Source of the DNA: Bryobacter sp. CoA8 C33
Lineage (GTDB): Bacteria > Acidobacteriota > Terriglobia > Bryobacterales > Bryobacteraceae
DNA length: 64,000 bases
Assembly: GCA_019931185.1 (NCBI GenBank)
Contig: JAINDK010000023.1
Coordinates: forward strand, 62,001-126,000
Direction of reading: 5' to 3'
The translations under genes and the position numbers were made by a program. Of this stretch, positions 18,313-25,597 are shown piece after piece (within the stretch, counting starts at the first letter, position 1; each line of letters begins with the position of its first letter). Under the pieces are notes generated by a model. It did no database searches. It worked only from the letters and a program-made list of their open reading frames with translations, and was not told the DNA's origin.

Positions 18313-19139
18313 CGGGCGAGTGTGTTCCTCAAGCCAACGTGCGTGATCCAGGTCAGGGCCGAAAAGCCAAGGAGGCTGAGGGCCATGAAGGCCGTACGGC
18401 GTCCGCGCCAGCCCTGATGGCTGCGGAGAAAAATCATGCTCAGGTAGAGAATCCAAGTGAAAAGCGCGAGTTGGACATTATGGTTGCTAAGCCAGAGAGT
18501 GCCGCTTTCCACATAAGCCCAACTGCTGCCGGCCAGCACACCGAGCGTGGTGAAGACAAAGCCAAGACCCATGGTGCGGTTAATCATGCTGTCGAGCGTG
18601 CCGAGGGCCGGCAAACGCGACGCGCCGGCTAGGTCCTTGCGTTTGAGCTTCCGTTCCTGAATGAGGTAAAACAGTGAAGCCCCGGCGGTGAGACAAACGC
18701 TGGCAATGCCGCAGAGGATGAGAGTAACGTGAACAATCAACCAAGCGCCACGGACGCGCGGACTGGTCCAAGCGGGAACAGGGCTTTCCGTGGACGCGAC
18801 CCAGGCCATCAAGCTAATGACCGGGAAAAGTAGTATTCCGATTGAATAAAAACTGTAGCGCCAATGCGCAACCAGGCAGAGAAGAGAAAGAAGAAACGCG
18901 AAAAGGCCGACCGACTCGAAAAAGTTGTCCACCGGGAGGTGTCCAACTGAAACGGAGCGTTCCACGATGGAAACGAAATGGAAAATGGTGCCGACGGAAA
19001 AGCTGGCCAAGAGGGGTAGTCCTGGGGCAAGGGGGGGATTGGAGTGCCGGTGCTTTAGGAAAAGCCAAAGAGTACGGAAGAGGCCAGCGGCATAGAAAAT
19101 GGCAGCGATTCGCAGCCAAAACAGGCTCATATCCGGCAT
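18309..19139 (-). CDS. HemX/CcsA-like cytochrome c assembly membrane protein
   Basis: A 276-aa polytopic protein with about eight hydrophobic segments. It resembles the cytochrome_C_asm (CcsA/ResC/HemX) fold, with paired histidines and aromatic residues near the ends of helices (FHFVSIVERSV, LIVHVTLIL, WLSNHNVQL, WITHVG). The tryptophan-rich WWD loop typical of true heme-handling CcsA is not evident at SSWAYVESGTLWLSN. This favours the HemX type, which in Bacillus lies next to hemA and modulates glutamyl-tRNA reductase level. Here it is the first gene of the operon and overlaps hemA by 4 bases, in keeping with that role. Confidence 0.8.
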   Translation of the reverse strand: MPDMSLFWLRIAAIFYAAGLFRTLWLFLKHRHSNPPLAPGLPLLASFSVGTIFHFVSIVERSVSVGHLPVDNFFESVGLFAFLLSLLCLVAHWRYSFYSIGILLFPVISLMAWVASTESPVPAWTSPRVRGAWLIVHVTLILCGIASVCLTAGASLFYLIQERKLKRKDLAGASRLPALGTLDSMINRTMGLGFVFTTLGVLAGSSWAYVESGTLWLSNHNVQLALFTWILYLSMIFLRSHQGWRGRRTAFMALSLLGFSALTWITHVGLRNTLAR

Positions 19140-19338
19140 TATTCTCAGTATAGGGTGTCCAAGCTAAAGATTCCCTGCCTAGGGCCGAATATGGATTGAG
19201 GAAAGTCAGTTGCGTTCAAAGTCGGTAACGAAATGGCGATCGGACTCTGGCAGTGAAAATGCAGGGCAGGATCATGTGACGCTGCATCCGCTGAACTACA
19301 GCCGAAAAATTCTCGGGTTAAGTGTGGAACCGAAGAAG

Positions 19339-20520
19339 ATGAAGATGACACTCGACCCGAAGCGAACCGGCAAAGACGCCTCTTTCCTGGAATATCGCCT
19401 GAGGCAATTGATAGCCGGGCAGGACGATGCGATTGGTCAGATTGTAAACATCTTCCAGATGTTTACGACCGGCTTAAACTCCCCGGGCCGGCCGGTTGGG
19501 AGCTTCTTGTTTCTTGGACCAACGGGTACGGGAAAGACAAGGCTGGTTGAGGCAGCGGCGGAATGCCTGCTGAGACGGCCAAGTCCCATCAACAAGATCG
19601 ACTGTTCAGAGTTCCAGCACAGCCATGAGATTGCCAAACTGATTGGGAGTCCGCCGGGGTACCTAGGGCATCGGGAAACGCATCCGGTACTGAGTCAGGA
19701 AATGTTGAACCAGTACTGGACGGACGATATGAAGCTGAGTTTTGTCTTGTTCGATGAGATCGAAAAGGCAAGTGATGCACTGTGGAACCTGCTGCTGGGG
19801 ATTCTCGACAAGGGCGTATTGACATTGGGGGACAACCGAAAGGTTGATTTTTCGCGCGCGATGATTTTCATGACCAGCAATCTTGGGGCAGCTGAGATGA
19901 GCCGGATCGGTGATCCCAAAATGGGATTCGCGCGTGCTCTGGGGGGGGAGAAACTGGCGGATGCGGAGTCGGCCCGGCAGGAGAAAAAGCAGAACCGGAC
20001 GGGTCTAGAGGCAGCGCGAAAGAAATTCACGCCGGAATTCATGAACCGTTTGGACAAGATTGTGGTGTTCAAGAATTTGTCGGACAAAGATCTGAGGCGG
20101 ATTTTGGACATTGAACTGGCAATCTTTCAGCAGCGGTTGCTGGCTGGGGCGAATGCGAGTAAATTTGTATTCGCGGTAACGGAGGAGGGCAAGCAGTTTC
20201 TGCTTGAGCAGGGGGTCGACCCCCGTTATGGTGCCCGGCATTTGAAGCGGAGCATGGAACGGTTGCTGGTTCAGCCGCTTTCGAATCTGCTGGCGACCGG
20301 ACAGATTGAGGATGGCGATTTGCTGCGGATCGATTTTGACCCGCGGGAACGGGAATTGAGCTTCACCAAAGAGGCAGAGGGGCTGCCGATCGGCACGATG
20401 TTCGAGATGATCGACACGAGTGTACCGGTGCAACTGGCGACTCTGGCGGCCGTGGTCAGCCAGGAGACACCCCGGGCAAGCGCTGCGGTTCCGCTGCAGA
20501 AACTGAAGGGGAAGATCTAG
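19339..20520 (+). CDS. Stand-alone ClpB-D2/Clp-type AAA+ ATPase
   Basis: A 393-aa AAA+ protein corresponding to a single Clp/Hsp100 D2-type module. Walker A GPTGTGKT is at about residues 60-67, a substrate-gripping pore loop GYLG at about 107-110, Walker B FVLFDE at about 135-140, sensor 1 MTSNLG, an arginine finger in EFMNRLDK and sensor 2 in GARHLKRSME. It lacks the Clp N-domain, the D1 ring and the ClpX zinc finger, and I see no clear ClpP-docking loop. It may unfold or remodel a specific protein. The start is uncertain: ATG at 19339 (GGAA upstream) or 19345; a longer in-frame extension to 19210 lacks domain content. It is divergent from the heme operon. Confidence 0.8.
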   Translation: MKMTLDPKRTGKDASFLEYRLRQLIAGQDDAIGQIVNIFQMFTTGLNSPGRPVGSFLFLGPTGTGKTRLVEAAAECLLRRPSPINKIDCSEFQHSHEIAKLIGSPPGYLGHRETHPVLSQEMLNQYWTDDMKLSFVLFDEIEKASDALWNLLLGILDKGVLTLGDNRKVDFSRAMIFMTSNLGAAEMSRIGDPKMGFARALGGEKLADAESARQEKKQNRTGLEAARKKFTPEFMNRLDKIVVFKNLSDKDLRRILDIELAIFQQRLLAGANASKFVFAVTEEGKQFLLEQGVDPRYGARHLKRSMERLLVQPLSNLLATGQIEDGDLLRIDFDPRERELSFTKEAEGLPIGTMFEMIDTSVPVQLATLAAVVSQETPRASAAVPLQKLKGKI

Positions 20521-20527
20521 ATTCCGG

Positions 20528-22276
20528 TCAGGCGGCGCATTCCGCGCGACCCAACTGTAGGCTGAATTGTTCGTTGTCACCCCAGTCCATGTAAAAGTCA
20601 GGATCGAGTTCCATCGGCTTGGCTAAGTCGGCGGTCAGGGCGCGGAAAGTTTCGACCTTAAACCGCATGACGTATTCGCGGAAGAGTTCATCCGGTTGGC
20701 GGTTGTCGATGTAGTGAGCGATGACTCGCTGGACGGCTTCCGGGGCAGTTTTGGCGGGAATACTCTGGATCGTGAAGCCATATTTGAGCATGCCTTCGCG
20801 GTCCTTGCCTCCCCCGAGAAGCATCTGATAGTAGGGGACTTCGCGGCCACCGATTTTACGCACATTGCCAAAAAAACCGAAGTCGCCCAGCCAATGCTGG
20901 CCACAGGAATTGGGGCAACCGCTGGCCTTGATGTGAAGGCGGCGTACCAGGGGGTCGGGGTGATTGGCGACGGTGTGGCGCAAGGCTTCACCCAAGCTCA
21001 TGGTCTTGGTGATTCCGAGATTGCAACTCCAAGCGCCAGGGCAGGTGACGATATCGTCGATCTCATCGGCGCCAGCCTCGGCAAGCAGAGCTTGCTTGAG
21101 AATGGCGAAAACTTCCCGCAGACTCGACTGTTGGACCCAGGCGATTGAAAGGTTCTGGTCGATTGTAATCCGAACAAGTCCGTCGCCGGCGGCACGGGCG
21201 ACTTGGGCCACGGCGCGCATTTGCTGAGAAGTCATGTTGCCCTGGGGAACCTTGATGGTGACGACGGTGTTGCCGGCGTGGCGTTGGGGACGGACATTGG
21301 TGCGAAGCCATTGCTCGTAGTCGGGCGGCAAGTCAGGGAGCACATTGAGCAGGGGCTCACGGCCCAATGGGCGGGGGCTGGAGGAATATGCGCCGAAATC
21401 TTCCGGAACGAAAGAGGGTGCCTCGATCCCGCCGTTGGCGAGGATGTCAGCATATTCAATTTCGACCTGCTCCTTGAACCAGTCCCAGGAACGTTCGCGA
21501 ATGATGAATTTCAGGCGGGCCTTGTGTTTGTTCTTGCGGTTGCCGTATTTGCCAAAAATCCGGATCACTGCTTCGCAGCGATTGACCAGGCGTTCGGCGG
21601 GAAGGAACTCATCGAGCACTTGCGCCTCGCTTGGCAGGGGCCCGAGACCGCCTCCGGCAACAACGCGGAAACCTGGTTTGCCATCTTGAATTCGAGCACT
21701 GAAACCGAGATCGTGAATGCCGCCAGCCATACAATCCCCGGCACAGCCGGAGAAGCTGATTTTGAACTTGCGGGGGAGATTGTCGGTCAATTCCTTATGG
21801 AGGAAGGCGTAAGCGGTCTGGCGGACGTAAGGCGAGATGTCGAATAGTTCGTCTGGACAAATGCCGGCCAGGGGGCAGCCGGTGACGTTACGGACAGTGT
21901 TGTAGCAGGCCTCACGGGTGGTGAGGCGCACGGCGGCTAACTCGGTGAGCAGGTCGGGCACCACGGCAAGGGGCACGAAGTGGAACTGCATATTCTGGCG
22001 CGTGGTGAGGTGTCCGCGTCCACCAGCATACTTGTCGGCGATGTCGGCCATCCGCTCCATTTGAGCGGAAGTAGCGAGGCCACCGGGGACTTTCGTGCGG
22101 ATCATCTGGACGTTCGGCTGGCGCTGACCATAAACACCACGCCGCAGGCGGAAAGCACGAAACTCGTCGTCAGTCAGCTTGCCGGAAAGGTAGTCATTGA
22201 CTTGGGAGCGGAACAAAGAGATGTCAGCGGCGACCGTCTGGTCAAATTGCAGTTCGACGGATGTTGGGGTCTGCAT
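20528..22276 (-). CDS. Siroheme nitrite/sulfite reductase
   Basis: A 582-aa ferredoxin-type nitrite/sulfite reductase with the two-fold NIR_SIR/ferredoxin-like repeat. The C-terminal half has the canonical Fe4S4-siroheme ligands: CPGAWSC (about C412 and C418) and ASGCPNSCGQHW (about C454 and C458). The N-terminal half also carries the same spacing, TGCPLAGIC (about C134 and C140) and SGCAGDC (about C178 and C182), where many family members have no cysteines. The enzyme reduces nitrite to ammonium or sulfite to sulfide by six electrons. I chose the ATG at 22276 (MQTPTSVELQF). The siroheme precursor genes lie just upstream on the same strand, separated by the AAA gene. Nitrite versus sulfite cannot be decided. 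Confidence 0.88.
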   Translation of the reverse strand: MQTPTSVELQFDQTVAADISLFRSQVNDYLSGKLTDDEFRAFRLRRGVYGQRQPNVQMIRTKVPGGLATSAQMERMADIADKYAGGRGHLTTRQNMQFHFVPLAVVPDLLTELAAVRLTTREACYNTVRNVTGCPLAGICPDELFDISPYVRQTAYAFLHKELTDNLPRKFKISFSGCAGDCMAGGIHDLGFSARIQDGKPGFRVVAGGGLGPLPSEAQVLDEFLPAERLVNRCEAVIRIFGKYGNRKNKHKARLKFIIRERSWDWFKEQVEIEYADILANGGIEAPSFVPEDFGAYSSSPRPLGREPLLNVLPDLPPDYEQWLRTNVRPQRHAGNTVVTIKVPQGNMTSQQMRAVAQVARAAGDGLVRITIDQNLSIAWVQQSSLREVFAILKQALLAEAGADEIDDIVTCPGAWSCNLGITKTMSLGEALRHTVANHPDPLVRRLHIKASGCPNSCGQHWLGDFGFFGNVRKIGGREVPYYQMLLGGGKDREGMLKYGFTIQSIPAKTAPEAVQRVIAHYIDNRQPDELFREYVMRFKVETFRALTADLAKPMELDPDFYMDWGDNEQFSLQLGRAECAA

Positions 22277-22281
22277 AAACC

Positions 22282-22309
22282 TTGTATACCCTATCAAGAT
22301 TACTATGAT
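22282..22309 (+). promoter_or_regulatory. Candidate promoter for the Oar-like receptor
   Basis: A TTGTAT at 22282-22287 and a TATGAT at 22304-22309 with 16 bases between them resemble a housekeeping -35/-10 pair; the -10 is good and the -35 poor. It would give a leader of about 90 bases ahead of the receptor start at 22408. Confidence 0.3.
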
Positions 22310-22332
22310 GCTGGCTGGGATGGGGAAAAAAT

Positions 22333-22343
22333 CTGTTCAACAG
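22333..22343. promoter_or_regulatory. Small palindrome in receptor leader
   Basis: CTGTTCAACAG is a perfect 5-base inverted repeat around a single base, located between the candidate promoter and the receptor gene. It could be an operator half-site pair, or chance. Confidence 0.2.
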
Positions 22344-22363
22344 TTTATAAAGGAGTTGCGATA

Positions 22364-22391
22364 ACCTGAAAGTATCCCCCTTCAGGTTTTT
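22364..22391 (+). terminator. Leader hairpin followed by T-tract
   Basis: ACCTGAA at 22364-22370 pairs with TTCAGGT at 22381-22387 across a 10-base loop, and five Ts follow. It lies 17 bases before the receptor ATG, inside the presumed leader, so it looks like an intrinsic terminator or attenuator. It may also simply separate transcription units. Confidence 0.45.
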
Positions 22392-22407
22392 CAAGACAAA
22401 TCTCAAT

Positions 22408-25400
22408 ATGAAACAGACACTTCGACTTGCGCTCACTCTGTTATGCGCCCTCCCTCTTCTGCTGGCACAGGCGGACGCGAACAAAGGCCAGATCGTCGGC
22501 ACTATTACTGATCCGAATGCGGCGGTGATTGCTGGCGCAAAGATCTCCCTCAAGAATCTTGGAACGGGGGCGACGCGCGAGCTGAGCTCAGCCGGGAACG
22601 GGACTTATCGTGCAGTGCTGCTCGATCCGGGGCAGTACGAAATTTCAGCAAACGCGAGCGGCTTTGCGGAAAACAAGCGGACGGGCGTGGTTTTGAACGT
22701 CGGCTCGACGGTTACGGTGGATATCCGGATGAGCGTGCAGTCGACGAGCACGACAGTGGATGTGGGCGAGACATTGCTGCAGGATGCGGTACCGGTGGCC
22801 AGTGCGCTGGTGAATAGCATTGCGATCACGAACCTGCCGATCAATGGGCGGCGTTTTCAGGATTTTGTATTGCTGACGCCGATGACGGCTGTGGAAGGTT
22901 CGACGCGGAACCAGATTTCGTTTGCCGGACAGCGCGGCATCAACTCAAACATCATGTTGGACGGCGCGGATTACAATCAGCCGTTCTTCGGCGGGATTCG
23001 TGGCGGGGAGCGCTCGACAAGCATCATTACGGTGCCGCAGAGCGCGATAGCCGAATTTCAGGTGCTGGCAACGGGCTATTCCGCCGAGTATGGGCGCTCG
23101 ACCGGGGGCGTGATGAATACGATCACGAAGTCGGGAACGAACGATTTGCATGGGGAAGGTTTTTATCAACTGCGCCACCGAGCCTTGAGCGCGAAGAATC
23201 CGGTCGTAAACGTGAGGCCGAGCGAAACGCTGCAGCAGTTCGGTGGCGGAATCGGTGGGCCGATCAAGAAAAACAAGCTGTTCTGGTTTCTGGCGGCGGA
23301 AAGCCAGTACTCGGAAACGCCACGGCAGGTGGTAATCCCCTCTATCAATGGAGTGGCTGTGACGTCCCGGAATACCGAAGCGATCAGTCTGATTCGGGGA
23401 TTTGAAGGGCCCTTTCTACAAACGAACCGGGCGACGGCGATGACCTCGAAGGCCGACTACAGCTTTGCCAAGGGCCATCGTTTGACGCTGCGCTACAACT
23501 TTAGTGATTCGATTGAGAAGAACGCGATCACGGTGGGTGCGGCGGTGAACCCGATCACGAACATCTCGGTGCAACAGGAAGGTAATGAACTGGACCGGAT
23601 TCACAACGGAACCATGCAATACACGCACATCGTAACGCCATCGATCGTGAATGACTTCAAGTTTTCCGGTTCGCATGAGGTGCGGCCGCGGACGGCCAAC
23701 AGCGAGTCACCGAGCGTGACGCTACAAAACGTGACGAGCTTTGGGGCGCGCAGTTTTCTGCCGACGACGCAGTTCGACCGGCGCTGGCAGATCACGGATT
23801 CGGTGACGGTGCTGCGCAGCAAGCACAGCGTTAAGGCTGGATTTGACTATAGTTTTCTGCCTACGGCGCAGTCCTTCGGATTCAACCAGTTTGGTGCCTT
23901 CAACGTGAATGGTGTGATCGCATCGGTTTTGAATATCGCGGGAGGCAATGGGGCAAACGGCGGCAACCGTTTTGATGACCCGAACGTTAGCTACACGCGG
24001 CAGATTGGGAACCTGCTGGCGGACTTTTCGGCAAAACAGATCGCGGCGTTCGTGCAGGACAGCTACCGGGTAACGAACCGGCTGACTCTCGATTTCGGAT
24101 TGCGCTGGGAAGGGCAGGTAAACCCGAAGGTTGAGGCAAACAATACGGCGGCGCTAGCGCGCGTGGAGGGTGTGCGGTTTCCGATCGGGAACATAGTGAG
24201 CCCGCGGTCGATCAACAACACGATGAATCAGGTTGCGCCACGGTTTGGGTTTGCCTGGAATCCGCTGACGGAAAAATTCCGCACGGTAGTACGCGGGCAT
24301 ACTGGGGTATTTTACGCGGCGACTCCCTTGCTGACTTTTTCGAGTCCGACGAACAACTTCCGCAACCCGGCCGGTGACGTTTCCATCACGGTGGGCGGCG
24401 CGGGAGCGGTGAAGACGGTGTATCAGAGCTTCTTGGAGGCGGGAGTAGACCTCAACCGGACACCGCTGGGCCAACTGCCTGTGATTCCGCTCGAGACGGT
24501 GCAGCGGGCGGCGGCGATTGCTTTGGGCGGAACAGCGCGCGACCCGTTCGTGGGGGCGAGCTTCACGACGACGGCGCCGAATTTCCGCAATCCGCGCTCG
24601 TTCCAACTGGGTTTTGGGACGGAGACGGAATGGTTCAAGAACTTCACGGCGGGCGTGCAATTCAACTATGTGAACACGGTTGGACTGAACCGTAACCGCA
24701 ATTACAATATGCCCGCTCCGGTGGTGCGGGCAGGAGACCAGAGTTTACGGCCCGATTATGGGTTGGTGGGTGGCGGCGTTCTGCGGCCTGTGACAACGGT
24801 GACGAACTTGACGGTGCGTGAGCCGAGCGCCCGCTCGATGTACCGGGCGATGACGCTGCAGGCACAATACCGGACCAAGAAGCTGCAGTTCCAGACCTTC
24901 TACACGCTGGCGCAGAGCTACTCGGATGATGACAGTGAGCGCGACGCGGGTGGGTTTCTGCACATGGACAGCTTCAATCTCGCCAGTGAGTATTTCTGGA
25001 GCGCGATGGATATCCGCCACAACTTCACAGGCAACGCGGTGTATCAGTTACCCTGGGGCTTCGAGATTTCCGGGATCGTCCGCGCGCGGTCGGGTTTGCC
25101 GTACAACGGCGTAGCTGGTACAGACCTGAACCGAGATGGCGTCAACAACGACCGTCCCTTCCGAGGACCGGGAGACCCCTTCCCGCGGAACTACTTCCGG
25201 AATCGTGGATTCGCGACTTCGGATCTGCGGATTTTGAAGAGTTTTCTATTCAAGGAGCGCTACAAGCTGCAGTTCTCGGTGGAGGCATTTAACCTGTTGA
25301 ACGCGGACAACGTGGTGTTCGGAGGCACGACGGGAATTTATGGCGGCGGCTTGCTGGCAAATGGGACAACCGCTCCGGTCGCAGCCGACTTCATGAGGCT

Positions 25401-25488
25401 GCGCAATGCAGATGGATCATATTTCCGCCAGAACGCGCAATTGGGCAATCCCCGGCAGTTGCAAGGCGGTTTGCGGTTCTTCTTTTAG
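22408..25488 (+). CDS. TonB-dependent receptor, Oar-like, with carboxypeptidase-regulatory-like domain
   Basis: A 1026-aa outer-membrane protein. A signal peptide (about residues 1-21, ending LLLAQA) is followed by a CarboxypepD_reg-like beta-sandwich of about 80 residues (GQIVGTITDPNAAVIAGAKI). A plug region follows with NLPINGRRFQDFVLLTP, GQRGINSNIMLDGADYNQPF and YSAEYGRSTGGVMNTITKSG, and then a long beta-barrel ending in Phe (GGLRFFF). This is the receptor type greatly expanded in Acidobacteriota and likely to take up large or polymeric substrates, energised by TonB-ExbB-ExbD. The start has little Shine-Dalgarno. It is followed by a strong terminator and preceded by a leader hairpin, so it appears to be transcribed alone. 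Confidence 0.93.
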   Translation: MKQTLRLALTLLCALPLLLAQADANKGQIVGTITDPNAAVIAGAKISLKNLGTGATRELSSAGNGTYRAVLLDPGQYEISANASGFAENKRTGVVLNVGSTVTVDIRMSVQSTSTTVDVGETLLQDAVPVASALVNSIAITNLPINGRRFQDFVLLTPMTAVEGSTRNQISFAGQRGINSNIMLDGADYNQPFFGGIRGGERSTSIITVPQSAIAEFQVLATGYSAEYGRSTGGVMNTITKSGTNDLHGEGFYQLRHRALSAKNPVVNVRPSETLQQFGGGIGGPIKKNKLFWFLAAESQYSETPRQVVIPSINGVAVTSRNTEAISLIRGFEGPFLQTNRATAMTSKADYSFAKGHRLTLRYNFSDSIEKNAITVGAAVNPITNISVQQEGNELDRIHNGTMQYTHIVTPSIVNDFKFSGSHEVRPRTANSESPSVTLQNVTSFGARSFLPTTQFDRRWQITDSVTVLRSKHSVKAGFDYSFLPTAQSFGFNQFGAFNVNGVIASVLNIAGGNGANGGNRFDDPNVSYTRQIGNLLADFSAKQIAAFVQDSYRVTNRLTLDFGLRWEGQVNPKVEANNTAALARVEGVRFPIGNIVSPRSINNTMNQVAPRFGFAWNPLTEKFRTVVRGHTGVFYAATPLLTFSSPTNNFRNPAGDVSITVGGAGAVKTVYQSFLEAGVDLNRTPLGQLPVIPLETVQRAAAIALGGTARDPFVGASFTTTAPNFRNPRSFQLGFGTETEWFKNFTAGVQFNYVNTVGLNRNRNYNMPAPVVRAGDQSLRPDYGLVGGGVLRPVTTVTNLTVREPSARSMYRAMTLQAQYRTKKLQFQTFYTLAQSYSDDDSERDAGGFLHMDSFNLASEYFWSAMDIRHNFTGNAVYQLPWGFEISGIVRARSGLPYNGVAGTDLNRDGVNNDRPFRGPGDPFPRNYFRNRGFATSDLRILKSFLFKERYKLQFSVEAFNLLNADNVVFGGTTGIYGGGLLANGTTAPVAADFMRLRNADGSYFRQNAQLGNPRQLQGGLRFFF

Positions 25489-25512
25489 ACTGGATCAGGA
25501 AAAAGCAAGTAC

Positions 25513-25555
25513 AGGGGCGGGGCCACTGAAAGGGTGGCGCCGCCCCTGTTTTTTC
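25513..25555 (+). terminator. Rho-independent terminator after receptor gene
   Basis: CAGGGGCGG at 25513-25521 pairs with CCGCCCCTG at 25541-25549, with a second inner stem GCCAC/GTGGC, and six Ts follow immediately. A weaker A-run on the other side means it could also serve the convergent gene that ends at 25598. Confidence 0.9.
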
Positions 25556-25597
25556 CCGAGAGGAAGAAAGGAGAAGGATGAAACCTCGCGGGGAGCC

